A DNA stretch of 26,140 nt from CAUTUX01 sp963542015 (GTDB lineage: Bacteria > Bacillota > Clostridia > Christensenellales > CAG-917): NCBI GenBank assembly GCA_963542015.1, contig CAUTUX010000014.1, forward strand, positions 1-26,140. The letters run 5' to 3'. Position 1 is the first letter of the stretch; every line of letters begins with the position of its first letter. Of the stretch, positions 7,685 through 16,788 are shown piece after piece. A model generated the notes under the pieces. That model worked only from the letters and a program-made list of their open reading frames with translations. It was not told the origin of the DNA and made no database searches. A program made the position numbers and the translations under genes.

Positions 7685-8605
7685 CTAAAGAACAGCTGTT
7701 GGCATCTTAAACCCATTGATAAATGCTATGTCATCAAGAACCTTACCAGATGTTTTCTGAAGTTTTTTTAGTCTGATAGCATCTTCCAAACACGCAACAA
7801 CCAATCCTTTTTTGTTGTCAGAGCTTAAAATTGTCCCAGCTGTATGTCGTTTATCTGTATGTATAATCTCTGATTCATATACCTTTATTTTTTCATTTTC
7901 AATCTCAAAATAAGCAATGGGCCAGCTGTACATACCCCTTATAAAGTCATATACCTGTTTAGCTGTCTTGTTAAAGTCTATCTTTGCATCTTCTTTCTTT
8001 ATTATTTTGGTATATGTCGCATCATTATTGTTTTGAGGTACAAATGCATAATTGCCACTTTGAATTTTATCGACTGCTTCAACTATACATTCTCCACCCA
8101 ATACGGCTAATTTTTCAAACATTGTGCTTGATGTATCAAAATCTTCTATTTTCACTTTTTTCTGCAATAAAATATCTCCAGCATCTAATTCGTATACTGT
8201 ACGCATTATAGTTATTCCAGTTTCCTTATCTCCATTTATAATTGCACTTTGTATTGGTGACGCTCCACGGTATTTAGGAAGTATGGAACCATGCACATTC
8301 AATACTCCTATTTTGGGTATCGATAAAAGTTCTCTTGATAATATCTGCCCAAAAGCTGCCGTTACTATAATGTCAGGTTTTTCATTTTTAAGATAATCAA
8401 TTCCATCAACTGAGACTTTAACGAACTGTCTAAACTCTATGTTGTGTTTTTTCGCAAAAACTTTCACCATTGGTTCAACAAATTGTTGACCTCGCCCTTG
8501 TTTTTTATCGGGTGTTGTTACTACGCTGTTTACTCTATAATGCTGATTTAATTTTTCTAATACTTTAACGGAAAATTCTCCGTTCCCGAAGAATATTATT
8601 TTCAT
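7685..8605 (-). CDS. fmt: Methionyl-tRNA formyltransferase
   Basis: A 306-residue cytosolic enzyme that formylates initiator Met-tRNA using 10-formyl-tetrahydrofolate. The catalytic triad is visible: Asn103 and His105 in NVHGSILP and Asp141 in ELDAGDIL. The formyltransferase signature HGSILPKYRGASPIQ follows, with the GRGQ loop near residue 37-40. A C-terminal OB-fold domain covers about 205-306. The ATG overlaps the def stop by four bases, linking formylation with deformylation. After fmt the operon is interrupted by the DUF4143 remnant. Confidence 0.97.
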   Translation of the reverse strand: MKIIFFGNGEFSVKVLEKLNQHYRVNSVVTTPDKKQGRGQQFVEPMVKVFAKKHNIEFRQFVKVSVDGIDYLKNEKPDIIVTAAFGQILSRELLSIPKIGVLNVHGSILPKYRGASPIQSAIINGDKETGITIMRTVYELDAGDILLQKKVKIEDFDTSSTMFEKLAVLGGECIVEAVDKIQSGNYAFVPQNNNDATYTKIIKKEDAKIDFNKTAKQVYDFIRGMYSWPIAYFEIENEKIKVYESEIIHTDKRHTAGTILSSDNKKGLVVACLEDAIRLKKLQKTSGKVLDDIAFINGFKMPTAVL

Positions 8606-9057
8606 GCTTCATATAATCCGTCTTTACATTTTGATATGTACATAATTCCATCAAGATGATCCATCTCATGTTGGAATGCTCTTGCAGTGAGGTCTTGAAC
8701 ATGGAATATATGTTCTTTACCGTACCTATCTAAGGCTTTAACTTTTATAGTTTTGTATCTTGTTACCTCCCCATACTTTTTAGGTACTGAAAGACAACCC
8801 TCAACTCCTGTTTGTGTGCCACCATGTGCGATTAAAACTGGATTTATAAGTTCATAATATCCGTCATCAGTATTAACAATTGCAAAACGCTCACTTACTC
8901 CAATTTGAGGTGCTGCAAGTCCCAATCCATCATGGAACACTAAGGTCTCTTTCATGCTGTCCAAAATATTATGAAGTCTCTTATCAAACTTCTTTACAGG
9001 CTGTGCCTTCATTTTTAGTATAGGATGTGGATATTCCAATATTTTAAATAATGCCAT
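8602..9057 (-). CDS. def: Peptide deformylase
   Basis: A 151-residue metalloenzyme that removes the N-formyl group from new proteins. All three family motifs are present: GLAAPQIG (46-53), EGCLSVP (86-92, with metal ligand Cys88) and QHEMDHLDG (129-137, with ligands His130 and His134 and catalytic Glu131). The length fits the shorter class-I/III-like bacterial forms. It lies seven bases after priA and overlaps fmt by four. Confidence 0.97.
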   Translation of the reverse strand: MALFKILEYPHPILKMKAQPVKKFDKRLHNILDSMKETLVFHDGLGLAAPQIGVSERFAIVNTDDGYYELINPVLIAHGGTQTGVEGCLSVPKKYGEVTRYKTIKVKALDRYGKEHIFHVQDLTARAFQHEMDHLDGIMYISKCKDGLYEA

Positions 9058-9064
9058 GTATCTC

Positions 9065-11236
9065 CTAAGCCATATTGTGAGGATCTATCTCAACAAATGT
9101 TAAAACTCCCTTCGTTTTATTTTTGTCCACTTCATTATATATTTCACCTATCACTTTATCAAACTGGGATTTTTCCATTCTTATGATAATGTTATATCTC
9201 AATGTATTTTTTGCTTTTCCTAGTAGAGCTTCGCCTGCATTTAAATATATGTATGATCCATATTTTTCTTGTAACTCTTTAATTGAAAAGTATATCGGTT
9301 TCATAACATCAAGTATTTCCCGTTTATCAATCCCGTTAAACATTATTCTCACTATCCTTGCAAACGGAGGAAATTTAGTACCTTCCCTTATTGTGAGTTC
9401 TTTCTTATAAAAGCCATCGTAGTCATTGTTTCTAACATAATAATAAACATAATGATTTGGGCTAAAAGTTTGCAACATAACTCTGCCTTTCTTCTCTGCC
9501 CTTCCCGCTCTTCCTGAAACCTGAGTCGCAAGTTGAAAGGTTCTTTCTGTTGCCATATAGTCGCAACGATATAACTGCCTGTCCATCTCTAGAATTCCAA
9601 CAACAGTTACATTTGAAAAATCATGTCCTTTTGCTATCATCTGCGTACCAACTAATATATCTGCTTTATGTTCTTGAAATGCTGTTAGTATTTCGTAATA
9701 ACTGTTTTTTCTATTTACAGTATCAAAGTCCATACGCATTACATTGGATTCTGGGAAAATACTTTGAATCGTCTGAGCCAGCTTTTCAGTGCCATAACTG
9801 TATGACCTCATTTGTTTGCTACCACATTTAGGACATTTTGTAACGACATGATATTTTGTTCCACAGTAGTGGCACATCATTACATTCTCATCGGCATGAT
9901 ATGTTAGACCAACATCACAATTTAAACATTTAATTGGTTCCCCACATGATGAACATACTGTATGTGGATAATATCCTCTTCTGTTTAGGAGAATCATTAC
10001 CTGTTCTTTATTATCCAATGCCGTTTTAATAGCTTGCAACAAAACTTGCGAGAAAACTCCACCAACAAGATTCTCTCTTCTCACATCTAATATCTCCACT
10101 TCATGCATGTCGTGTTGTGATATTCTTTTGTCGAGTTTAATAATTTTATATGCTCCATTCTCTGCTCTATAGTATGTTTCAACATCTGGCGTTGCAGAAC
10201 CAAGAATCAATTTACACCCATATAATTCCGAAACTTTCTCTGCAACATTCTTTGTATCATACCTAGGATTACTTTCACTTATATAACTGTTGTCATGTTC
10301 TTCATCTATAATGACTACACCCAAATTTACACAAGGTGCAAATATCGCAGATCTTGGTCCTATTACAATTGAAGCTTCTCCGTCATGTATTTTTTTCCAC
10401 TCATTATATCTTTCAGTCTCATTTAATTTTGAATGTAGGACAGCTACACTATCTCCGAAGTCTTGCCTAAATGTACCAAGCATTTGAGGTGTCAATGATA
10501 TTTCTGGAACTAGCATAACTGCGGATTTTCCCTTAGCAATTTCTTCTTTAATTATTTTTTTATATATCTCTGTTTTTCCAGATCCAGTAACTCCATGTAA
10601 AAGGAATTTTGAGTTGCTTCCCATAATGGTGTCTACCGCATTTTGCTGTAAAGGGGTAAGGACAATATCCTTTTTATCTCTTTTTAGGGCATTTATATTG
10701 TTTCTATTTTCATATCTATTAGACTTTACTAATATCTGTTTTTCTTCCAGTCCTCTAATTGCTGTCGCTCCAAAATGTTCGGTTAAGATTGTTCCATACT
10801 CACCGCTATATAAAAGCATGTACTCTAAGCACTCCAATTGTCTCACGGCACTGCTTCTAATTTTACTTCTCATTTCTTCTTCAGAAAGAGCTGATGAGAT
10901 TTGATAAAATATTTTTCCTCTCTCTGGTTCTGCTTGCTCTCTCATTTTTTTTGGTATAAATAACCCAAGAACATCAGCCATCTTCAGATGATATGTTTGC
11001 ACCATGTACTGCATCAGTTTTATTTTTTTATCATCAAGAGGCGTGTCTAAATATTTCGCTTTTTTTAAATATGCAAAATCTGATTTTTCTTTTATTCCAA
11101 CTACGATTCCTATGAGCGTTGAATGTGCAAAATCTACGAGTACCCTACTTCCAATAGTTACCTCATCATCAACTACATAATCAAAAGTTTTATCTATATT
11201 GATATTAGAACGATTAACAACAACTTCTGCAATCAT
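9065..11236 (-). CDS. priA: Primosomal protein N' (PriA helicase)
   Basis: A 723-residue 3'-5' superfamily-2 helicase that restarts stalled replication forks and reloads the replicative helicase. The N-terminal DNA-binding domain covers about 1-100. Walker A GVTGSGKT is at 215-222 and the DEEHD box at 311-315. An inserted zinc region carries eight cysteines in pairs (428/431, 437/440, 455/458, 468/471), binding two zinc ions. Helicase motifs GTQMIAKGHD and QVSGRAGR follow. The start lies two bases after the coaBC stop. In Firmicutes PriA acts through DnaD, DnaB and DnaI, and a DnaD/DnaI-type pair is present at 1139-3483. Confidence 0.97.
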   Translation of the reverse strand: MIAEVVVNRSNINIDKTFDYVVDDEVTIGSRVLVDFAHSTLIGIVVGIKEKSDFAYLKKAKYLDTPLDDKKIKLMQYMVQTYHLKMADVLGLFIPKKMREQAEPERGKIFYQISSALSEEEMRSKIRSSAVRQLECLEYMLLYSGEYGTILTEHFGATAIRGLEEKQILVKSNRYENRNNINALKRDKKDIVLTPLQQNAVDTIMGSNSKFLLHGVTGSGKTEIYKKIIKEEIAKGKSAVMLVPEISLTPQMLGTFRQDFGDSVAVLHSKLNETERYNEWKKIHDGEASIVIGPRSAIFAPCVNLGVVIIDEEHDNSYISESNPRYDTKNVAEKVSELYGCKLILGSATPDVETYYRAENGAYKIIKLDKRISQHDMHEVEILDVRRENLVGGVFSQVLLQAIKTALDNKEQVMILLNRRGYYPHTVCSSCGEPIKCLNCDVGLTYHADENVMMCHYCGTKYHVVTKCPKCGSKQMRSYSYGTEKLAQTIQSIFPESNVMRMDFDTVNRKNSYYEILTAFQEHKADILVGTQMIAKGHDFSNVTVVGILEMDRQLYRCDYMATERTFQLATQVSGRAGRAEKKGRVMLQTFSPNHYVYYYVRNNDYDGFYKKELTIREGTKFPPFARIVRIMFNGIDKREILDVMKPIYFSIKELQEKYGSYIYLNAGEALLGKAKNTLRYNIIIRMEKSQFDKVIGEIYNEVDKNKTKGVLTFVEIDPHNMA

Positions 11237-11238
11237 TA

Positions 11239-12435
11239 TTAATGCACCAGTTTATCAAGTATTATATGTGCAACTTCGCTCTTTCTTAATTTCGGATATT
11301 CATTTGCTTTTCCATCACGGTCAATTATTGTGACTATATTTGTGTCCGTGCCAAACCCTGCTCCTTCCACTGTTACATCATTTGCAACAACGAAATCTGC
11401 ATTTTTATTTTTCAATTTTTCCTTTGCATTTTTTATTAGGTTTTCTGTTTCTGCTGAAAAAACAACCGTTTTTTTATTTCCTTTTATCTTACCTATACTT
11501 GCAGCAATATCCACATTTTTAACAAATGATATTGTGAGTTCCTTATCCTTTATTTTGTTTTTGGAGAATTCTTTAGGTTTATAATCAGCTGGTGCCGCTG
11601 CAAATACACATACATCCATTTCATCAAATCTGTTCTTTACAGCCTCATACATTTCATCCGTACTTTCGACCTTACATACTTCATCAAAAATGCTTGGTAT
11701 ATTTATTGATACATTACCACATACCAAATATACTTTAGCTCCTCTGCTTTTTGCTGCTTTTCCTATCTCATATCCCATCCTGCCAGATGAACTATTTGTT
11801 ATAAATCTAACTGGGTCAATAGCTTCCTTTGTTCCACCCAATGTTACAAGTATCTTCTTTCCTTCGAGGTCTCTTTTTGTTGTAAGTTCCTCTACAATTG
11901 TATTGATAATAACTTCAACATTTTCAAGTCTGCCGACCCCAGTTGTATTACACGCCAATCTTCCACTTGCTGGTCCTATGAACTCAACTCCCATATTTGC
12001 AAGCTTCTTAACATTTCCTTGAGTGTTTTCATTTTCCCACATGTTTGTATTCATAGCGGGACAAATTATTTTTTTTGATGTGCACGCTAGATATGTTGTT
12101 GATAAAGCATCATCTGCAATTCCATATGCAAACTTAGCTATAACATTAGCTGTCGCTGGTACGACTACAAATAAATCTGCCCACCTTGCAAGCTCAATAT
12201 GTTTAACATTAAAATCTTTTTCATTTACATCAGAAAAGACATCCGTATATACAGGATTCTTTGAAAGATTGAAAAAAGTTAATTTTGAAACAAATTCTAA
12301 AGACGCTTGTGTTTGAATTACTTTAACTTCAGCACCATATGAAACAAGGCGTGAAACTATTTCGCAAGCTTTATATGCAGCTATTCCGCCAGTTACTCCA
12401 ACAATAATTTTTTTTCCATTTAAATTATTGTTCAC
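11239..12435 (-). CDS. coaBC: Bifunctional phosphopantothenoylcysteine decarboxylase/synthase (CoaBC)
   Basis: A 398-residue flavoprotein that makes 4'-phosphopantetheine in CoA synthesis. The N-terminal CoaC half has GVTGGIAAYKAC (13-24), the catalytic His79 (VKHIELA), PAMNTNMW (126-133) and the ASGRLAC loop with Cys161. The C-terminal CoaB half starts at about 190 with ILVTLGGTKEAIDPVRFI and SSSGRMG. The start is GTG at 12435 and lies inside the last codons of rpoZ (11-base overlap) with no strong nearby Shine-Dalgarno sequence, so translation is probably coupled to rpoZ. No ATG is available before the GVTGG motif. Confidence 0.96.
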   Translation of the reverse strand: MNNNLNGKKIIVGVTGGIAAYKACEIVSRLVSYGAEVKVIQTQASLEFVSKLTFFNLSKNPVYTDVFSDVNEKDFNVKHIELARWADLFVVVPATANVIAKFAYGIADDALSTTYLACTSKKIICPAMNTNMWENENTQGNVKKLANMGVEFIGPASGRLACNTTGVGRLENVEVIINTIVEELTTKRDLEGKKILVTLGGTKEAIDPVRFITNSSSGRMGYEIGKAAKSRGAKVYLVCGNVSINIPSIFDEVCKVESTDEMYEAVKNRFDEMDVCVFAAAPADYKPKEFSKNKIKDKELTISFVKNVDIAASIGKIKGNKKTVVFSAETENLIKNAKEKLKNKNADFVVANDVTVEGAGFGTDTNIVTIIDRDGKANEYPKLRKSEVAHIILDKLVH

Positions 12436-12622
12436 GAACTATTCTGCGTTTCCCCTCATATATCTCTTTACATGCTATTGTAATTGGTTTCTCTTTTAGT
12501 TGTTCACCTGTTTCTTCAGTTGATGTCGCAATTTCTCTTGCTCTTTTTGCAACAGCACATGTAAGAGCATATCTACATTCTGCCTTCTTTATAAGTTTAT
12601 CAATTGGTGGTTCAAGTAACAT
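12425..12622 (-). CDS. rpoZ: DNA-directed RNA polymerase omega subunit
   Basis: A 65-residue protein typical of short Firmicutes omega, which helps RNA polymerase assembly. The diagnostic segment is PPIDKLIKKAECRYAL followed by AVAKRAREI (about 24-32), and a PITIACKEI region near 47-55. The ATG shares one base with the gmk stop (TAATG), and the 3' end holds the GTG start of coaBC. The gmk-rpoZ-coaBC context makes the call firm despite the small size. Confidence 0.93.
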   Translation of the reverse strand: MLLEPPIDKLIKKAECRYALTCAVAKRAREIATSTEETGEQLKEKPITIACKEIYEGKRRIVREQ

Positions 12623-13188
12623 TATCTGTTCTCCTTAATCTTATTATTTATTATTTTAATTATATCATCAGCACACTGCAACACATCATGATTGATTACA
12701 ACATAATCATAATACTGTACTTGTTTTTTTTCATACTCTATATAATCTAATCTTCTCTGCAGACTTTCTTGATTTTCACTGCCTCTTGATATTAATCTTC
12801 TTTTTAATTCTTCAAGTGATGGCGGCTCTATAAATATACTCATGCTATCTGGATACATCTTTTTAATGTTCGCAGCCCCTACAACATCAAGTTCTAATAT
12901 TACATTCTGTCCTGAACTAAGATGTTTTTCCACTTCACTTTTAAGAGTTCCATAATAATTGGTGTATGTCTGTGTATATTCAACGAAATCATTGTTGTCT
13001 ATTTTATTTTTAAAGTCTTCAACTGTAATGAAGTAGTAATTAATCCCGTCTTCCTCTCCCACTCTTTTATCTCTTGTAGTACAAGAAATTGTCTTTTTTA
13101 CATTAGGCACTTTCTTCATTACATGTGGTATTATTGTTCCTTTCCCTACTCCACTGTACCCTGAAATAACAATTAAACTGCCAGCCAT
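12622..13188 (-). CDS. gmk: Guanylate kinase
   Basis: Phosphorylates GMP to GDP with ATP. I start it at the ATG at 13188 (188 residues) and not at the TTG at 13215. The ATG has a GAGG Shine-Dalgarno sequence, the protein then begins MAGSLIVISG as usual for the family, and a promoter -10 box overlaps the longer reading. The P-loop is GYSGVGKGT (10-18), with Tyr where many homologues have Pro. The GMP-binding region reads SCTTRDKRVGEEDGINYYF. The lid segment is RLISRGSENQESLQRR. It is the first gene of the housekeeping operon and lies 55 bases after the thi operon on the same strand. Confidence 0.96.
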   Translation of the reverse strand: MAGSLIVISGYSGVGKGTIIPHVMKKVPNVKKTISCTTRDKRVGEEDGINYYFITVEDFKNKIDNNDFVEYTQTYTNYYGTLKSEVEKHLSSGQNVILELDVVGAANIKKMYPDSMSIFIEPPSLEELKRRLISRGSENQESLQRRLDYIEYEKKQVQYYDYVVINHDVLQCADDIIKIINNKIKENR

Positions 13189-13205
13189 ATAACCTCGTTT
13201 CAATA

Positions 13206-13234
13206 AGTATAGCAAATAGATAAATGTTGGTAAA
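13206..13234 (-). promoter_or_regulatory. Candidate gmk promoter
   Basis: On the minus strand TTTACC (13234-13229) is followed after 17 bp by TATACT (13211-13206), which carries a TGC extension. Transcription would start near 13199, giving a leader of about 11 nt that still holds the GAGG ribosome-binding site of gmk. No terminator is visible between the thi operon and gmk, so read-through from thiZ is also possible. Confidence 0.55.
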
Positions 13235-13243
13235 TTTCATCGG

Positions 13244-14002
13244 TTAAATTAAGTCTCGCACTACTGCTTTCCCCAAATCCTCAAGAATTTTTCTTTTATA
13301 CTCTTGCATTTCTTTAGATAATCTAAAATCACTATTACGCACTTTTTCCGATATTTCTACTTCTCCTTCTATTCTTCCTGGATGACCAGCCATCACATAT
13401 ACCCTATTTGATAAAAATACTGCCTCCTCAATACTATGAGATATAAAAATAGTTGATAGTTTAAGTTCTGCCGATATTTTTAAATACCAGTCCCACATAT
13501 CAGATCTAGTTAGCTCATCGAGTGCTGAAAATGGTTCATCCAGAAGTATTACATCTTTCCCAAATAAATATGTTCTAAGAAGTGCTGCTCTCTGTCTCAT
13601 TCCACCAGAAAGCTGACTTGGATATGCATTTTCATATCCACTTAGACCAAATTGTTCAAAATATCTAACTCCTTTTTCTATTGCCAATAACTTGTTCATT
13701 TTTTTTATTCTCAATGGCAATGCCACGTTTTCTGAAATTGTGAAGTGTGGCAAAAGGAGATCTTTTTGTAACATATATCCCACTTCACCCGTTTTGCCTG
13801 TAACATCTTTGCCGTGAAGGAAAACACTCCCTGCATCTGGTTTTGTCAATCCTGATAAAGTCTGAAATAATGTTGTTTTTCCAACTCCGCTACTACCAAC
13901 AAGACAAACTGTTTCACCTTCCTCAAGTGAAATATTGATATTAGATATTATATCTCTACCTTGGTACTTTTTTGTTATATTTATCGCTTTAAGAACTTTC
14001 AT
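13244..14002 (-). CDS. thiZ: ABC transporter ATP-binding protein, HMP-precursor/thiamine-type (ThiZ-like)
   Basis: A 252-residue nucleotide-binding subunit of the nitrate/taurine/HMP-type importers. Walker A GSSGVGKT is at 36-43, signature LSGGMRQR at 131-138, Walker B VILLDEP at 151-157, and the H-loop His lies in IFISHSIEEA. Its ATG overlaps the thiY stop by four bases. It is the last gene of the TPP-riboswitch operon and energises uptake together with the permease and lipoprotein. The substrate is inferred from the riboswitch and the ThiY-type binding protein; sequence alone would also allow a nitrate/sulfonate-type label. Confidence 0.88.
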   Translation of the reverse strand: MKVLKAINITKKYQGRDIISNINISLEEGETVCLVGSSGVGKTTLFQTLSGLTKPDAGSVFLHGKDVTGKTGEVGYMLQKDLLLPHFTISENVALPLRIKKMNKLLAIEKGVRYFEQFGLSGYENAYPSQLSGGMRQRAALLRTYLFGKDVILLDEPFSALDELTRSDMWDWYLKISAELKLSTIFISHSIEEAVFLSNRVYVMAGHPGRIEGEVEISEKVRNSDFRLSKEMQEYKRKILEDLGKAVVRDLI

Positions 14003-15036
14003 CTGTTTATATATTTGTTGGTATATCCATAGTCTTCTGGAATGCTATTAAGGCTGTCTAATCCGCTCTTTTTAGCAATTTCGTCTTTATGATTGTTTAG
14101 ATATCTATAAAAAGAACGCCATCTTGCTTCATCTATCCATCCCCAGCCTTTATCGCCTTCTTCATAATATTTCTTTGCTAGCATTTTTTGACTTTCAACA
14201 ATAAGTTCTCTTGATGCTGCCAATTCAGGATTTTCTTTCATTAATATTTCTGCAGCCTCTATTGGGTTTTTCATTGCATACTCATAACCTTTTTTAGTAG
14301 CTCTTAAAAAAGCTTCTGTTTGCTTTTTATGAGCTTTCATATATTTATTATTTCCAATGAATACTGGAGTATACCAGTCAAGAGCTTTATCAAAATCTCT
14401 AAGTGAAAAGTAGTTGTATTTATCTGGATCTTTTAGCTTCGCTTTTAATGCATCCCATGCTTCATATACCCACGCCGAATCTGCAAGCCCCTGGTCAATC
14501 GTTGTGATTGGATCTGTTGTGAGATTTGGATAATACAATTTCTTTATATCAGCTGGTAAAACTCCTCCATCCTGTTTTATTAAATTTTCAATGATTGTCT
14601 GTTCAACTGGCAAACCCCATGTAGAATATTTTTTATTTGCCATATCCTTGGGTGATTTAATTCCTTTTTCTTTCAGAGATAATATCCCCGATGTGTTGTG
14701 TTGGATTAAAGATGCAATTGCCGTGACATTTACACCACTATGATAATTTGCATACATCTGTTCCTGGAAGTCTACTCCAAACTGCATTTTGCCACTAGCG
14801 ACAAGTGATGATGTTCCAGTTTCCCCAGCCTGCTGTATATTTACATCTAACCCTTCAGCTTTGTAGTAACCAAGTGCCTTTGCCACATATAATCCTGTGT
14901 GATTAGTATTTGGAGTCCAATCTAATGCAAAGTCTATTTTCTTGTTAGATTTGCCACATGCTGAAAACGATAATGCCAATGTTGCTATTAATACTGTGAG
15001 CATAAGTATTCTTAATATATTTTTTCTACTTTTCAT
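13999..15036 (-). CDS. thiY: Substrate-binding lipoprotein, NMT1/THI5-like (ThiY-like)
   Basis: A 345-residue extracellular solute-binding lipoprotein. A basic start, a hydrophobic segment (about 8-24) and a lipobox ending FSAC put the lipid-modified cysteine at residue 27. The mature part begins DFALDWTPNTNHTGLYVAK, the hallmark of the NMT1/THI5-like family that binds pyrimidine precursors of thiamine such as formylaminopyrimidine (ThiY of Bacillus). Residues GWGWIDEARW near 295 fit the C-terminal lobe. The ATG has a G-rich Shine-Dalgarno sequence and overlaps thiX by 11 bases. The exact ligand (HMP or N-formyl-4-amino-5-aminomethyl-2-methylpyrimidine) cannot be told from sequence. Confidence 0.9.
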   Translation of the reverse strand: MKSRKNILRILMLTVLIATLALSFSACGKSNKKIDFALDWTPNTNHTGLYVAKALGYYKAEGLDVNIQQAGETGTSSLVASGKMQFGVDFQEQMYANYHSGVNVTAIASLIQHNTSGILSLKEKGIKSPKDMANKKYSTWGLPVEQTIIENLIKQDGGVLPADIKKLYYPNLTTDPITTIDQGLADSAWVYEAWDALKAKLKDPDKYNYFSLRDFDKALDWYTPVFIGNNKYMKAHKKQTEAFLRATKKGYEYAMKNPIEAAEILMKENPELAASRELIVESQKMLAKKYYEEGDKGWGWIDEARWRSFYRYLNNHKDEIAKKSGLDSLNSIPEDYGYTNKYINR

Positions 15037-15844
15037 ATTCCCCCCGATTCCTATTAATTATTTTTATACATAAATCTAAAATTCCAATTAAAATCAAACT
15101 TGATATTGATATAAGCAATATTGCTGCAAACATGTTTGCGTATGCATACGCTTTTCGTACCCGCATCATATATACCCCAACTCCAGAAAATCCTCCTATC
15201 CACTCTGCAACCACCGCAGCGGTTATAGAATATGTTGTTGAGATTTTCATCGCAGAGAAAAAATTATTAAGTGAGGCGGGAAATTTCAAAAACCTATATA
15301 TCTGAAATTTGTTTGCTCCCATCGATCTCAATAAATTTACTTGATCATCATCAACATTTTTATATCCATCCAATACTCCTATGGCTATCGGAAAAAATGT
15401 AGTCAAGGTTACGAGTATGATTTTAGATGCCATCCCAAGCCCAAACCACAAAACAATAATTGGGGCTATTGCAACTGTTGGGATAGTTTGGCTAATGACA
15501 AGAAGTGGTTTAAATCCAAGATTAATACTTTTAAATCTATCCATAATCAATGCAAGGATAAACCCTATACCTGTTCCCAACGCCAGACCTGCCATTGCTT
15601 CAAAAAATGTGTATCTATAATGATTCATAAGTAGCTTAAAATTCTTGAAGAAAGTTTTCAGCACATCTGCTGGCGAAGGTAAAATAAATGGTTCTACTTT
15701 ACCTGACCAGCAAACTACTTGCCATATCAAGATTCCCAATAAAATAAAAGCCAAAGGTATAAGCGTCTGCATTGCTATTTTTGCAGTTCGTTCCTTTTTT
15801 AAAGCCCTAGATTCAATAAATACCGTATCTTTTATGCGATTCAA
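15026..15844 (-). CDS. thiX: ABC transporter permease (ThiX-like)
   Basis: A 272-residue BPD-type importer permease with about six membrane segments; the first is near 24-45. The EAA-like coupling loop LLRSMGANKFQIYRFLKFP (about 171-189) would contact the ThiZ ATPase. The start is TTG at 15844, supported by an AAGAGG Shine-Dalgarno sequence six bases upstream and by the absence of an ATG before the first membrane segment. It lies nine bases after the thiamine-binding gene and overlaps thiY. Confidence 0.9.
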   Translation of the reverse strand: MNRIKDTVFIESRALKKERTAKIAMQTLIPLAFILLGILIWQVVCWSGKVEPFILPSPADVLKTFFKNFKLLMNHYRYTFFEAMAGLALGTGIGFILALIMDRFKSINLGFKPLLVISQTIPTVAIAPIIVLWFGLGMASKIILVTLTTFFPIAIGVLDGYKNVDDDQVNLLRSMGANKFQIYRFLKFPASLNNFFSAMKISTTYSITAAVVAEWIGGFSGVGVYMMRVRKAYAYANMFAAILLISISSLILIGILDLCIKIINRNRGEYEK

Positions 15845-15853
15845 GAATTCCTC

Positions 15854-16153
15854 TTATTTTGTATACTTTGAAGTTTTCTGTTCTATTGTGAACAAGTCAC
15901 CACCTGGTCTATAGAAAACTTTCATGTATGCCGCAACCCCTGGTACTCCACTCTCAACAGACATCTTTACGCACTGTTTTGCAATATCCATAATTTGATC
16001 AATGCTCTCTCCCTCTATCGTTGTCTCAAATGGCCCTACAACACAATTAAGTCCAGTGCTTTGTATGTATGCTATCACCTCATCAACCACTCTAATAACT
16101 TCGCTGTCTACTACCGTATCTGGTAAGATCTGTATCGCTAAACTTGCTTTCAT
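15854..16153 (-). CDS. Thiamine-binding protein, MTH1187/YkoF-type (DUF77)
   Basis: A 99-residue ferredoxin-like-fold protein of the MTH1187 family, known to bind thiamine or related ligands (one half of Bacillus YkoF). The pattern is an N-terminal MKASLAIQILP strand, VDEVIAYIQSTGLNCVVGPFETTIEG (about 24-49) and a C-terminal EQKTS. It has no signal peptide, so it is cytosolic. It starts one base after the methyltransferase stop and lies before the permease, inside the TPP-riboswitch operon, which fits a ligand-binding or buffering role for imported thiamine compounds. Confidence 0.88.
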   Translation of the reverse strand: MKASLAIQILPDTVVDSEVIRVVDEVIAYIQSTGLNCVVGPFETTIEGESIDQIMDIAKQCVKMSVESGVPGVAAYMKVFYRPGGDLFTIEQKTSKYTK

Positions 16154-16154
16154 A

Positions 16155-16769
16155 CTATTTATTTCCTCCTATTTTTACTACACAAAATAATCCTTTGCCA
16201 TGCCCATCCTTAGGTTCTTGATAGACATTTTCAAGCTTAAATACTGTCTGTTTAACATTATCAATATGCATTCCGTTTTCTTCTACAACATTCTCTATAT
16301 CGGCGTATGAATGAAACTTTGCATATTTATAATTTTCATCTTTGTCTTTATTTTCTTCATACATTTTCCCAAGTTCACTGCCAGCATCAAGAAATGCCAC
16401 AATTATCTTTCCATCACTTTTCAACATATTTTTGGCTTTCCCAATTGCTATTGAAAAATTGTCTATAAAACAGTCAACTGTACAAAAGAGAACGGTATCA
16501 TATTTATTGTTTGGTACGTATTCTTCAATAGATATGTTCTCAACATCTATTCCTTTTTTTAGTGCATATTCCGACATTTTTATCGAAGGTTCTATACCTT
16601 TATTAATTTTTAATGCCTTTGCAAATACTCCAGTGCCGACTCCAACTTCAAATGCATCCCCTAAATCACCTGCACATTGATTAATGCATGTTAGCTCACT
16701 AGAAAAAATTTTGTCATTTCTTTCAAACCACTCGTCATATCTGTCTGCGGTATCATTAAATGGGTTCAC
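16155..16769 (-). CDS. Class I SAM-dependent methyltransferase, first gene of the TPP operon
   Basis: A 204-residue Rossmann methyltransferase. SAM motif I is EVGVGTGVFA (41-50), an acidic motif region follows near GIEPSIKM (58-65), DTVLFCTVDC (91-100) is the motif-II strand and MLKSDGKIIVAFLD (115-128) the motif-III region. The start is GTG at 16769, chosen because AAGGAG lies seven bases upstream. The gene lies directly after the TPP aptamer and terminator-like hairpin and one base before the thiamine-binding gene, so it is the first gene under TPP control. The substrate is unknown. The motif set does not match UbiE-specific or other named subfamilies I can recognise. A function in salvage of a pyrimidine or thiazole compound is only a guess from context. 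Confidence 0.85.
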   Translation of the reverse strand: MNPFNDTADRYDEWFERNDKIFSSELTCINQCAGDLGDAFEVGVGTGVFAKALKINKGIEPSIKMSEYALKKGIDVENISIEEYVPNNKYDTVLFCTVDCFIDNFSIAIGKAKNMLKSDGKIIVAFLDAGSELGKMYEENKDKDENYKYAKFHSYADIENVVEENGMHIDNVKQTVFKLENVYQEPKDGHGKGLFCVVKIGGNK

Positions 16770-16788
16770 TGTTGTCTCCTTAAATATA

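Noticed and set aside
12622..13215. Longer guanylate kinase starting at TTG 13215
   Set aside because: The added nine residues are not typical of the family, have no ribosome-binding site and overlap a likely -10 box; the ATG at 13188 fits better.
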